Assembly (NCBI RefSeq): GCF_016888445.1
Contig: NZ_JAFEKF010000001.1
Span: 496,001-560,000 of the forward strand
Origin: Marinomonas ostreistagni
GTDB taxonomy: Bacteria > Pseudomonadota > Gammaproteobacteria > Pseudomonadales > Marinomonadaceae
Reading direction: 5' to 3'
Length of the DNA stretch: 64,000 bases
Part shown: positions 7,945 through 16,346 of the stretch, one piece after another
Layout: the number at the start of each line of letters is the position of its first letter
Position numbering within the stretch: the first letter of the stretch is position 1
Translations under genes and position numbers: made by a program
The notes under the pieces: model-generated
Database searches by the model: none
What the model saw: the letters and a program-made list of their open reading frames with translations, nothing else
Told to the model about the DNA's origin: nothing

Positions 7945-8883
7945 CTAATTGTTTGCGAGAATGGTTTGATAACTCGCACTTATCAAGGCATCAAACGTAC
8001 TCTGTAAATTCAGGCTCTGTGCCATATCCCATACGGCTTGCTGGATCGGTGAGGGCAAATCCTGACGGCGTATAATTAGACCGACATCGCGTGATAAATC
8101 CGGTGATAAAGGTAAGGCGACGATGTCTTTTTGGGTTTCAAATTGCGACAACATACTTTGCGGCACGACGCTGTAAAGACCCGCGCTGCGCACATGGGCA
8201 TACAATGCAAAAATCGAATCTGTCTCAAGCATAACCTTCGGAGCAATGCCGGCATCGCGAAAAGCAGCGTCAATCAGGCGACGGTTTTGCATATTAGGCG
8301 TGAGTAAACACAAAGGTAAATCGGCCAAGTCGCTCCAAGTCAGATCGTCCTTAAGCAGATGTTGTGCTGGATTGCGGGCCAATAAAATATGATGCTCTTG
8401 GTAGAGCGGTAAGGTTTTAAAGCCTTTGAGTCGTGGGTCATCAAGATAGGTGATACCAAGGTCTAACTCAAAGCTGTCCAGCTGTCGAATCAGCTCTTCA
8501 GCGCACAATGACATCAATTTGATGGCAATGCCTGGATGCTCTGTTTGCCATGGGCCAGTGAGCAATGGTGCTGCCGCGACTGTGGTAGGAATCGCGCCGA
8601 TGTTTAGGGTGCCGGTGAGCTGTTGGCTACTTTGCGTGGCGGCTTGGCGTAGGCTGTCCCAGTCTTGCGCCAGTACGCTGGCCCATTCGAGTACGCGCTG
8701 TCCTTCTTCGGTAAAGCCCTGGAAGCGATGACCGCGTTTGATAATGGTGACGCCCAGCTCTTCCTCTAAGTGTTGGATAGCGGTAGACAGGGCAGGCTGT
8801 GACACATGACTAATTTCGGCGGCACGGCCAAAGTGTTGCGTTTTGGCCAGCGCCAGCAGGTAATGAATTTGTCGAATAAACAT
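7945..8883 (-). CDS. LysR-family transcriptional regulator, likely controls fdh
   Basis: A 312-residue LysR-type regulator. The N-terminal winged helix-turn-helix (about 1-60) has the typical sequence FGRAAEISHVSQPALSTAI. The effector-binding domain (about 90-300) contains LTGTLNIGAIPT at its first strand. It lies immediately upstream of fdh on the same strand. A role in controlling formate dehydrogenase is inferred from this position. The inducer is unknown. Most LysR genes are divergent from their target; the tandem order here would give read-through into fdh unless the fdh leader has its own promoter. Confidence 0.9.
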   Translation of the reverse strand: MFIRQIHYLLALAKTQHFGRAAEISHVSQPALSTAIQHLEEELGVTIIKRGHRFQGFTEEGQRVLEWASVLAQDWDSLRQAATQSSQQLTGTLNIGAIPTTVAAAPLLTGPWQTEHPGIAIKLMSLCAEELIRQLDSFELDLGITYLDDPRLKGFKTLPLYQEHHILLARNPAQHLLKDDLTWSDLADLPLCLLTPNMQNRRLIDAAFRDAGIAPKVMLETDSIFALYAHVRSAGLYSVVPQSMLSQFETQKDIVALPLSPDLSRDVGLIIRRQDLPSPIQQAVWDMAQSLNLQSTFDALISASYQTILANN

Positions 8884-9061
8884 AGTGGGGCCGCGTAAGT
8901 TGCTAAAAATGTGCTGTGATCAACACGCCTTGTTTGATAGTACTTATTCAGGCTATGCCAAATTCAGTGTGGCGACAATCTAGCTAAAGCATCAGATTGA
9001 CTGAAGAGGGAGCTGTTAAAGAATGCAAAAGAGAGTGAAAGTGGAAATAAAATGCGGCTAA

Positions 9062-9105
9062 AAAGATGAAACTGAGCAGATCTGGTTATGATCTGCTCAG
9101 TTTTT
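9062..9105 (-). terminator. Terminator hairpin after gldA
   Basis: A perfect 13-bp stem (9070-9082 with 9090-9102; AACTGAGCAGATC on the left arm) around a seven-base loop. On the minus strand it is followed by TTCATCTTTTT, so the T-tract is interrupted. On the plus strand it is followed directly by TTT. It lies just beyond the gldA stop codon. Confidence 0.7.
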
Positions 9106-9113
9106 GTAAGTGC

Positions 9114-10223
9114 TTAGAACAGCTCTTGGTAACGGTGTGCCATGGCATTTGCGGCGACCATAGCATTGTAAACGTCGTTTTCAGTGACTGGTTTTGGCAT
9201 ATTGCCCATGGTGTCGCCTTCAGCACAAGCAATGCTGGCTACAGTGCGCCACTCAGATTCAACAAACTCCGTTAACCCCATATCTTCCAGTGTCAGTGGT
9301 AATCCAGCAACCTTGATGATACGTACCACTTCGTCGATTTCTTCCTGTGGGGCGTTTTCGAGGACTAACTGAGTCAGTAGACCAAAGGTCACTTTTTCGC
9401 CGTGTTGCACATGATGCAGAGAAGGTACTGCTGACATACCATTATTGACGGCGTGTGCGGCTGCAAGGCCGCCTGCTTCGGCACCGACACCGCTTAGATA
9501 AATAGTCGCTTCGATGGTTTGCTCTAGCGCGGGTGTGCAAACCTTGTTGTTAACAGCGTCCATGGCGGCTTCGACGTTCTCACTAAGCAGCTGGAAGCAA
9601 AGCTCGGCTAGACCAAGTCCGGTGCGCGATGGTTTTTTAAGCACCAAGTTCACGCCATCGGATGCATAACAAGCACGCGCCTCGAAGTAAGTCGCTAGCG
9701 CATCACCCACGCCGGCGGCAAAGAAGCGTGCTGGTGCGGCTGCAAGGATATCCGTGTCAGCAATGACGGCATCTGGGTTTTGCGGTAAGAATAAGTAGCG
9801 GTCAAACTCGCCATCTTCTTTGTAGATCACTGATAGTGCAGTACAAGGGGCATCAGTGGAAGCAATGGTTGGGTAAAGCACGACAGAGATTTTGTTGTTG
9901 TAAGCCACGGCTTTGGCGCAGTCTAGGGTTTTACCGCCGCCGATGCCGACGATGACATTAGCGCCTTGGGCTTTGGCAACCTCACAAACGCGGTTGATTT
10001 CTTTATCGGTACATTCGTATTCGAACTTTTCTACTTTACTGGCGATGCCTGCTTGGTCCAGTGCTGGCGTTGCTTGTGTCGCCGCACGATCCAAGATGAA
10101 CTCATCGCTAAGAATAAGGGCATTATCACCGAATGCGCCTACGTAGTCGGCCATCTTCGCTAATAAGCCCGAGCCAATCATAAATTTCTTGGGTGAGGTA
10201 ACGGTGCGTTCTGTGACACTCAT
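9114..10223 (-). CDS. gldA: Glycerol dehydrogenase (iron/zinc-type alcohol dehydrogenase family)
   Basis: A 369-residue NAD-dependent polyol dehydrogenase (glycerol to dihydroxyacetone). The N-terminal NAD domain carries IVGIGGGKTLDCAKAVA and the adjacent substrate loop PTIASTDAPCTALSV. The metal ligands typical of GldA are visible as Asp in GVGDALATYFEA and His in AAAHAVNNG and HVQHGEKVTFG. The length equals that of E. coli GldA. It is on the same strand as LysR-fdh but separated from LysR by 230 bases and the hairpin above, so it is a separate unit. Both fdh and gldA feed NADH. Confidence 0.93.
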   Translation of the reverse strand: MSVTERTVTSPKKFMIGSGLLAKMADYVGAFGDNALILSDEFILDRAATQATPALDQAGIASKVEKFEYECTDKEINRVCEVAKAQGANVIVGIGGGKTLDCAKAVAYNNKISVVLYPTIASTDAPCTALSVIYKEDGEFDRYLFLPQNPDAVIADTDILAAAPARFFAAGVGDALATYFEARACYASDGVNLVLKKPSRTGLGLAELCFQLLSENVEAAMDAVNNKVCTPALEQTIEATIYLSGVGAEAGGLAAAHAVNNGMSAVPSLHHVQHGEKVTFGLLTQLVLENAPQEEIDEVVRIIKVAGLPLTLEDMGLTEFVESEWRTVASIACAEGDTMGNMPKPVTENDVYNAMVAANAMAHRYQELF

Positions 10224-10648
10224 GTCTTGCTCCTATTGATATTACTGGCCATGAACGAAAGCTCACGTGCCTAAAATTAGTGACGGCTAAAGTTTATCTA
10301 AGGCTTAGTAACAAGGGTGTGACACGGGTCGGTAGGCGCTGGCTTTTCACTTTTTTAAGCACTAGTCAGAAGAGTAATAACTGCTATAACCCAGATGCTT
10401 CAGCGATAGGTTCTTTACGTCTCAGGCGAGTTTTAAGGAGGCTTTAGTGACGTCAAGTGCACGCTTAGGTGGAGTGTGACTGCTGCAGTGCATAGTTCGC
10501 CTGTTTGATCTTATTTCTTTGAAAATAAACGACTTATGCAAGAGTGTTTGCATTCACTTTACAGTCGCTTTTCTAAACTTTGACACACGTTGACGCTGTC
10601 TTATTCATAATGAACTCATCTTACATCAACGAGTAGGGAGAAAGAGAC
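10224..10648. other. Intergenic region, divergent promoters of gldA and the Spy-like gene
   Basis: This 425-base stretch has no convincing gene. Near its right end TTGACA at about 10580 precedes TTATTCATAAT, a possible sigma-70 promoter for the gene at 10649, but the spacing is not ideal. A strong ribosome-site sequence (AAGGAGG) at 10435-10441 leads only to a 10-codon frame. I see no terminator or RNA structure I can name. Confidence 0.5.
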
Positions 10649-11125
10649 ATGGCAATTCTAAACAACAATCTTGTGAAATGTACTGCACTAGGTCTAGCTG
10701 TAGCGATCGCTGCATCGGCGACTTCACTAACTTACGCTGCTGACAACAATAATGCTCAAGCGCAACGTGCTCAGCAAGCTCAGCAGATGATGAACCCATA
10801 CTCTGAGCAAATGTTAGATCGTATGGCGACCCAACTAAAAATGGACGCCGACACCCGTCAAGAAGCGTCGGAGCTATTCGCTGAAGCTCGTGAAGGGCGC
10901 AAAGAAATTCTAGATGATATGCGTGAGCTGACGGGCCCAGTGCAGATGCTAAGCCCTAAAGATGACAACTACGTGAGCCAAGTAGAAGAGTTGGCAGAGC
11001 AGCGTAGTGACCTAATGGTGCGTATGGATGTTCAGCAAGCTGAGATCCGTCACCAGTTCTACGAGCTACTTTCCGATGAGCAGATCGCTCAGCTGGAAGC
11101 GGGTAGCCAACAGCGCGGCAGCTAA
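10649..11125 (+). CDS. Periplasmic Spy/CpxP-like protein (LTxxQ family)
   Basis: A 158-residue protein with a signal peptide (about 1-30, cleavage after LTYA). The mature part is almost entirely charged alpha-helix, with Gln/Ala-rich AQAQRAQQAQQMM at its start. Near the end is LLSDEQIAQLE, a match to the LTxxQ motif of Spy and CpxP, which are periplasmic chaperone/stress proteins. The size also fits Spy/CpxP. In E. coli these are envelope-stress induced, but no Cpx gene lies nearby. AGGGAG lies upstream of the ATG and a terminator follows. Confidence 0.75.
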   Translation: MAILNNNLVKCTALGLAVAIAASATSLTYAADNNNAQAQRAQQAQQMMNPYSEQMLDRMATQLKMDADTRQEASELFAEAREGRKEILDDMRELTGPVQMLSPKDDNYVSQVEELAEQRSDLMVRMDVQQAEIRHQFYELLSDEQIAQLEAGSQQRGS

Positions 11126-11144
11126 TTACAAGCACCGTGAATCC

Positions 11145-11173
11145 AAAAAAAGGCCACTCTAAGTGGCCTTTTT
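11145..11173 (+). terminator. Terminator after the Spy-like gene
   Basis: Stem AAAAAGGCCACT with AGTGGCCTTTTT around a three-base loop, followed by the end of the T-run. It lies 20 bases after the stop. Confidence 0.85.
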
Positions 11174-11207
11174 GCGTTATCGCTAACGATAAGAGCGTCA
11201 GTAATGG

Positions 11208-11858
11208 TTACTTACGCTTTTTATTAGACTTGTTACCGCCGCCTTTTTTACCTTGTGGGCCTTTTGCTTTAGGCTTGTTTGGTTTCTTTTCTGGCTCGGT
11301 ACGCAGCACAAGGAACAAGTCCGTTACCAGCTGTGGAATTTGCTCGATGCAAGACTGGGTCAGTTTCTCGCTCTCACGAATCTGTTGCACTTCTTCATCT
11401 TCAAAAAGACCTGAGGCCACCATAAATGGTAATAGCAGCTCGGCGATTTCCGCTTCTTTTTCGCTCTCAAACCAGCTGCGCTCAGTAAAGAATACACCTT
11501 CCATGAAGCCTGATGACCATTCTTCCAGCTCACTTAACTCGTTTGGATCGCTGCTGACTTCGATTTCACACGGTACTAAGAAGTCTTCTTCGGACTCCAG
11601 CTCTTTTTGAATATCGCTCAATAGGCGAATCAATAGATTCTCGATGTGCTTTTGTTCTGATTCAGAGGTAAAATCAGGCGTTTCCTCAAAAACGATAGGT
11701 AACCAATGTGATGGTTGAGGAGAATTGGGACAAATTGCTAGGGCGGTTAAAAAGCCATGCGCCATAACAAAGTTTTGGCAATCTTCATGGACCGCGTCTG
11801 AGTCTAAAAAGTTCTCAAGTTCTTCAAGTTCTAAATCATCAAGAGGTTGGTGTTGCAT
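11208..11858 (-). CDS. UPF0149/YecA-family protein with basic tail
   Basis: A 216-residue soluble protein of the YecA/YgfB (UPF0149) family. Typical features are the acidic N-terminus (LDDLELEELENFLDS), the MAHGFLTAL segment, and the helix WSSGFMEGVFF, where the family has a conserved W-x-x-GF pattern. The last 35 residues are a strongly basic, Gly/Lys-rich tail (about 180-216) that replaces the SEC-C zinc motif found in some relatives. The molecular function is not established. It is divergent from the RecQ gene with only 58 bases between the two starts. Confidence 0.82.
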   Translation of the reverse strand: MQHQPLDDLELEELENFLDSDAVHEDCQNFVMAHGFLTALAICPNSPQPSHWLPIVFEETPDFTSESEQKHIENLLIRLLSDIQKELESEEDFLVPCEIEVSSDPNELSELEEWSSGFMEGVFFTERSWFESEKEAEIAELLLPFMVASGLFEDEEVQQIRESEKLTQSCIEQIPQLVTDLFLVLRTEPEKKPNKPKAKGPQGKKGGGNKSNKKRK

Positions 11859-11916
11859 TGAGCTAATCCTATTATTTAATCGCGTGACAGTTTAAACACA
11901 TCAGTTGTAAAACACC

Positions 11917-13680
11917 ATGAGCAAAGCAGCCAATTTGGCTTCCACGACCACGAAAACACTCGCCCAAGATGCCTTGGCACGCTTGGGCTTTGAGCATTTT
12001 ATCGGTGCTCAAGAGCGCTGTGCGACCGCCTTGATTGACGGGCAGGATGTTTTGGCGCTTTTGCCAACGGGGGCTGGTAAGTCCGTGATTTACCAAATGG
12101 CGGCTTTGGCCCGCCCAGGTGTAGGGGTAGTCATCAGCCCTTTGATCGCCATTATGCAGCAGCAGGTGAGTCGCTTACGTGAACAAGGCATCAAGGCAGA
12201 ATTTTTGAATTCGACCCAAAATGGCGCCGAGCAAAACGATCTGCATTGGCGTTTACGCCATGGCGACGTAGAAATTCTCTACATGTCGCCGGAAAAACTG
12301 CTGCAGCCAAGCGTTATGGGGTTGCTAGAAGATGTTCCGCTTGCCTGCATTGCGGTGGATGAAGCGCACTGTGTGTTGCGCTGGGGGCAGAACTTTCGCC
12401 CCGAATACGCTCAGCTTGGCCAATTGCGTCAGGTGTTTGCCAATGTGCCAGTCATTGCCTTGACCGGTACTTTGCTACCAGATAAAGAAGCCTCGGTCAG
12501 TGATGCGCTAGGACTGGATTCACCGTTTGTGGTGCGTGAAGATGTTATGCGCGACAACATTCGTTTGCAGGTATCTCAAAAAAAACGCGCCAAGCATCAA
12601 TTGTTAGCCTTTTTACTCAAAGAGGTTCGCACTCAGTCGGGCATTGTCTATTGTCGCGCCCGAAATAAAACCGCAGAAATCGCCCACTGGCTCCAAGAAC
12701 AGGGGATCTCTGCGGCCTGTTATCATGCCAATTTGTCGCCTGAGCAGCGCGAGCAAGCACACCAGCGCTTCGCCTCGGGGGATGTGCAAGTGCTGGTCGC
12801 GACCACGGCCTATGGTATGGGGGTGGATTTGGAGCACGTACGTTTTGTCGTGCATTTAGACTTGCCGCTGTCGATCGAAAGTTATGTGCAGGAGGTTGGT
12901 CGGGCCGGACGTGATGGTCGTGCCGCCAATGCATTGTTGTTTTATGGCTTGCAGGATATTTTGCAAACTTGGCAGTTTGTCCAGCTAGAGCAGAGTGACG
13001 AAGACGACTTTTGGGCGCTAATCGCCTATTTAGAAAGTTTAGAATGCCGTTCTAAGGTCATTGGTGGCATGTTCGATGAAATGCGTGAGCAAGGGTGTGG
13101 GCAGTGCGATCGCTGTCGCCGTGGTCATAACCAACATAATGTCACTGTCGCGGCACAGAAGTTTCTAAGCTTGGTGCACCGTACTAAAGGACGCATTCCC
13201 TTTGCGTCTTTGATTGCAACCTTGCTCGGCAAACGGACCAAGAATGTGCTCGAATACGGCCTAGAGAGTAATGCTTTGTTTGCCCAAGGCAAAGGGCTGG
13301 ATGAAGTGCAGTGGAAAGCGTTAGTGCGTAGTCTGCTCGCCAAGCGCTATCTATTACTGCACAGTATCATGCCTTTTTCGGTGTCGTTGGCTGAAAAGAG
13401 CCGACGCTTGCTGCGAGCAGAAGAGCAACTCTTACTGGGGGCCGATCACTTTTATCCGCTGTTGAAAGAGCCTGAGTTGGCGCAGTTGCAGGCTCATGAT
13501 TGGCAGTCGCTGATGCAATGGAGTGTGACGAATAAGGTGCATCAGTTTTTGTCTGAAACTCAGCTACACAAAATTTATGAGGCGCGGCCTAAGTCTCTGG
13601 CGGCGCTGAGTCGTGTCACGGGGCTTAGTAAAGATTTGCTGCAGACATTAAATGCCGAACATTTGTTTCAGGAGTACTAG
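11917..13680 (+). CDS. RecQ-family ATP-dependent DNA helicase, divergent
   Basis: A 587-residue superfamily 2 DNA helicase. Walker A is LPTGAGKS (49-56), the DEAH box is at 148-151, and motif VI is EVGRAGRDGR. A zinc-binding cysteine set (CRSKV...CGQCDRC) follows, then a winged-helix and a C-terminal helical region. Several hallmark RecQ motifs are changed. Motif 0 reads HFIGAQE instead of FRPGQE, motif III is LTGTL instead of LTATA, and the aromatic-rich loop is RWGQNFRPEY instead of QWGHDFRPEY. It is a true RecQ relative, but probably a second paralogue and not canonical RecQ. Its stop codon abuts the GTG start of sprT. Confidence 0.88.
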   Translation: MSKAANLASTTTKTLAQDALARLGFEHFIGAQERCATALIDGQDVLALLPTGAGKSVIYQMAALARPGVGVVISPLIAIMQQQVSRLREQGIKAEFLNSTQNGAEQNDLHWRLRHGDVEILYMSPEKLLQPSVMGLLEDVPLACIAVDEAHCVLRWGQNFRPEYAQLGQLRQVFANVPVIALTGTLLPDKEASVSDALGLDSPFVVREDVMRDNIRLQVSQKKRAKHQLLAFLLKEVRTQSGIVYCRARNKTAEIAHWLQEQGISAACYHANLSPEQREQAHQRFASGDVQVLVATTAYGMGVDLEHVRFVVHLDLPLSIESYVQEVGRAGRDGRAANALLFYGLQDILQTWQFVQLEQSDEDDFWALIAYLESLECRSKVIGGMFDEMREQGCGQCDRCRRGHNQHNVTVAAQKFLSLVHRTKGRIPFASLIATLLGKRTKNVLEYGLESNALFAQGKGLDEVQWKALVRSLLAKRYLLLHSIMPFSVSLAEKSRRLLRAEEQLLLGADHFYPLLKEPELAQLQAHDWQSLMQWSVTNKVHQFLSETQLHKIYEARPKSLAALSRVTGLSKDLLQTLNAEHLFQEY

Positions 13681-14181
13681 GTGACCGATACGGAGTTGAA
13701 GGCTTACCAAGGTGCGGTAGAGCAGAAAATTCAGCAGTGTTTAACCCAGGCTCAGCGTTATTTTAAGGTCACGCTAAAGGCGCCAAGTTTTAACTTCAAG
13801 CAGCGTGGACGCAGTGCTGGGACGGCGTATCTGCAGCGTAATGAAATGCGCTTTAACGCCTATATGTTGGCGCAAGATCCGCAAAAATTTATCGACAATG
13901 TCGTACCCCACGAAGTGGCACATATTGTGGTCCATCAAATCTATGGTGCAAAAGTGCGCCCCCATGGCCGTGAATGGACGGCGGTGATGGAGCATTTGTT
14001 TAATGTCGAAGCGGCCCGTACGCACGATTTTGATGTGCCTAAGGCGCGTAATCTGTATCTCTATCGTTGCCATTGCCAAGCGCATGAGTTCACTGCTCAT
14101 CGTCATGGCCGCGCTACCCGTGGGACACAGTATATTTGTCGCGCCTGTGGTAGTGCCTTGCATTTTGTAAAAAAGAAATAA
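13681..14181 (+). CDS. sprT: SprT-family zinc metalloprotease-like protein
   Basis: A 166-residue SprT domain protein. The zincin motif HEVAH is at 77-81, with a third likely ligand at H95 in RPHGREW. The C-terminus holds a zinc-ribbon-like set (YRCHC...YICRACG). The eukaryotic relative Spartan cleaves DNA-protein crosslinks; the bacterial SprT role is poorly defined. The GTG start directly follows the TAG of the RecQ gene with no gap, so translation is probably coupled. The pairing with a helicase fits a DNA-repair role, which is inference. Confidence 0.9.
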   Translation: MTDTELKAYQGAVEQKIQQCLTQAQRYFKVTLKAPSFNFKQRGRSAGTAYLQRNEMRFNAYMLAQDPQKFIDNVVPHEVAHIVVHQIYGAKVRPHGREWTAVMEHLFNVEAARTHDFDVPKARNLYLYRCHCQAHEFTAHRHGRATRGTQYICRACGSALHFVKKK

Positions 14182-14273
14182 GCAGCACTTGCTGAGTGCT
14201 TCGTTGGCTGGATGGGATGCTTCGCGGCGAGGCTTGTAGTAAAATGCGTGCAACTGTTTTATGGTAACCAATA

Positions 14274-15110
14274 ATGAATTCTGAGATCGATCGTAAAGAA
14301 AAGCTTGAGCTAAACAAATTGCAAAAACGTTTGCGTCGCAATACCGGCCAAGCTATTGCTGACTTCAACATGATTGAAGATGGCGATAAAGTCATGGTGT
14401 GTTTATCCGGTGGTAAAGACTCTTACACCATGCTAGACATTCTATGTAATTTGCAACGCAGTGCGCCCATTGATTTTGAAATCATTGCGGTGAACTTGGA
14501 TCAGAAGCAACCAGGCTTCCCAGAGCACGTGTTACCTGAGTATCTGTCTGGTCTTGGTGTGAATTACCACATACTGGAAAAAGACACCTACAGTATCGTT
14601 AAAGAAGTGGTGCCAGAAGGTAAAACCACATGTGGCTTGTGTTCACGCTTGCGTCGTGGTTCTCTTTATGGCTTCGCAGAAGAAATTGGCGCGACCAAAA
14701 TTGCCTTAGGTCACCACCGTGATGACATTTTGGAAACCCTTTTCCTTAATATGTTCTTTGGCGGTAAACTTAAGTCGATGCCACCTAAATTATTAAGCGA
14801 TGATGGCAAGCACGTGGTGATTCGACCGCTGGCTTACTGTAAAGAGTCTGATATTGAGCAGTATTCTTTACTGAAGTCTTTCCCAATCATCCCTTGTAAT
14901 CTATGTGGTTCTCAGGAGAATCTACAGCGTCAAGTTGTTAAAGACATGCTGCAAAGCTGGGAGAAACAACACCCAGGCCGTTTGGACACTATGTTTTCGG
15001 CCGTTCAGAATGTTGTGCCGTCGCATTTAGCCGATACCGAATTGTTCGACTTTAAAGGGTTGACGCAATCTGAAGACGCACTCAAACGCTTAAATATAAT
15101 TTCGCTTTAA
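14274..15110 (+). CDS. ttcA: tRNA 2-thiocytidine(32) synthetase TtcA
   Basis: A 278-residue cytosolic enzyme that thiolates C32 of certain tRNAs using ATP and an iron-sulfur cluster. The PP-loop SGGKDS lies at about residue 45. Two CxxC motifs (TTCGLCSRL and IPCNLCGSQ) supply the cluster cysteines. [14 protein letters not shown] is the family signature. Length and motifs match known TtcA. A ribosome site is not obvious. It is followed after 12 bases by the YfaZ-like gene. Confidence 0.96.
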   Translation: MNSEIDRKEKLELNKLQKRLRRNTGQAIADFNMIEDGDKVMVCLSGGKDSYTMLDILCNLQRSAPIDFEIIAVNLDQKQPGFPEHVLPEYLSGLGVNYHILEKDTYSIVKEVVPEGKTTCGLCSRLRRGSLYGFAEEIGATKIALGHHRDDILETLFLNMFFGGKLKSMPPKLLSDDGKHVVIRPLAYCKESDIEQYSLLKSFPIIPCNLCGSQENLQRQVVKDMLQSWEKQHPGRLDTMFSAVQNVVPSHLADTELFDFKGLTQSEDALKRLNIISL

Positions 15111-15122
15111 AAAGGAATCACA

Positions 15123-15689
15123 ATGTCGATTAAAAAGTTATTGCCAGTTGTTCTAGGCGCTGCAGTGTCTATGCAAGTATCCGCTGCTAACACAATAGAA
15201 GGAAGTCTTTCTAATGATGCTGTGAAAGTAGACGTGAGCTCGGATCAAGGCACTTACTTCTTGGATGCAGGTGGTATGTACCACAGCGATGATGGCAAAT
15301 ACGGTTACATCGGTGCGCACATTGAAGACAAAGATTTGTCACAAGATTACCCAGTACAGATCGGTATCGGTGGTCGTCTATTAGCTGTGGATGCTGACCT
15401 AAATGGTGATGACACAGGTACGGCAGTTGGTCTTGGTGGTTTCTACCGTTACACGTTCCCACAAGCAAACCGCTTCAGTGTCTACGGTTCAGCTCACTAT
15501 GCGCCAAACGTATTGTCTTTCCAAAACATCGACAACATGTACCAAGCAGAAATTCGTGGTGAGTACCGTACGCTGCGTAACGCTTTGGTATTCATTCGCT
15601 ACGGTCTAACCAATGTAGACCTAGACAGCTACTCGCGTGATGCAGAAATGAACAAAAGCTTCGGCATTGGTATTTCAGCTACGTTCTAA
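15123..15689 (+). CDS. YfaZ-family outer-membrane beta-barrel protein
   Basis: A 188-residue protein with a signal peptide ending at VSA (about residue 21). Alternating aromatic/polar strands ending in ISATF give a typical outer-membrane barrel C-terminal phenylalanine. IEGSLSNDAVKV and the GYIGAHIEDKD and IGIGGRLL strands fit the YfaZ family. Function is unknown; a small porin-like barrel is likely. AAAGGAA lies before the ATG. It shares the transcription direction of ttcA, 12 bases upstream. Confidence 0.8.
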   Translation: MSIKKLLPVVLGAAVSMQVSAANTIEGSLSNDAVKVDVSSDQGTYFLDAGGMYHSDDGKYGYIGAHIEDKDLSQDYPVQIGIGGRLLAVDADLNGDDTGTAVGLGGFYRYTFPQANRFSVYGSAHYAPNVLSFQNIDNMYQAEIRGEYRTLRNALVFIRYGLTNVDLDSYSRDAEMNKSFGIGISATF

Positions 15690-15717
15690 GCGCTATCAGT
15701 GTGAAGAGTGTTGCAAT

Positions 15718-15746
15718 AAAAAAAGGTGGCCTAGGCCACCTTTTTT
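15718..15746. terminator. Bidirectional terminator between YfaZ-like gene and apt
   Basis: A perfect palindrome centred on AAGGTGGCCTAGGCCACCTT, flanked by further A and T. It serves the two convergent genes. Confidence 0.85.
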
Positions 15747-15778
15747 ATGTGTGTTTGCTGTGTCTGCATCAAGACGAA

Positions 15779-16321
15779 TTATTCGCCTTCGAAGGCACAT
15801 AATGCAAAGACAGGTACGTCTAACTCTTGAATCTTAGTGCTGCCGCCAAGATCGGGTAGGTCGATGATCGATGCCACTTCTTTGATGTCAGCGCCTTGTT
15901 GTTGTAACAAACTCATGGCTGCGATGAGAGTACCGCCAGTCGCGATCAAATCGTCAAACAACAATACCTGCGCGCCTGCTTGTACTGCGCCTTCTTGGAT
16001 CTCAAGCTCAGCACTGCCGTATTCAAGGTCGTAGCTCTGTGAAATCGTTTTACCCGGCAATTTGCCCTTTTTACGCACCAATACTAAAGGCTTACGCAGT
16101 TCATATGCCAACACGGAGGCAATCAAAAAACCGCGCGCATCAATGCAAGCAATGTGCGTAATGTCACTGTCAATGTAACGGTGCACGTAGGCATCAACCA
16201 CGATGCGCATCCCTTTAGGATCGCTAAAAATAGGGGTGATGTCGCGGAAGCTGATGCCAGGCTTTGGCCAGTCTTCTACGGTGCGAATAAGAGACTTAAA
16301 GTAAAAGTCGTCAAAGAGCAT
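15779..16321 (-). CDS. apt: Adenine phosphoribosyltransferase
   Basis: A 180-residue cytosolic enzyme that salvages adenine with PRPP to AMP. The PRPP-binding motif LLFDDLIATGGT and the N-terminal WPKPGISFRDITPIF are diagnostic. AIDARGFL is represented here as CIDARGFLI. The length matches E. coli Apt. A ribosome site AAGG lies before the ATG. It follows fnr by 25 bases on the same strand and may be partly co-transcribed. Confidence 0.96.
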   Translation of the reverse strand: MLFDDFYFKSLIRTVEDWPKPGISFRDITPIFSDPKGMRIVVDAYVHRYIDSDITHIACIDARGFLIASVLAYELRKPLVLVRKKGKLPGKTISQSYDLEYGSAELEIQEGAVQAGAQVLLFDDLIATGGTLIAAMSLLQQQGADIKEVASIIDLPDLGGSTKIQELDVPVFALCAFEGE

Positions 16322-16346
16322 ATATAAACCTTAACTAACTGGTTAA

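Noticed and set aside
9023-9061. 12-codon frame between LysR and gldA
   Set aside because: Very short, with no clear ribosome site.
10447-10479. 10-codon frame behind a strong AAGGAGG
   Set aside because: Too short and without any similarity; the ribosome-site match is probably chance.
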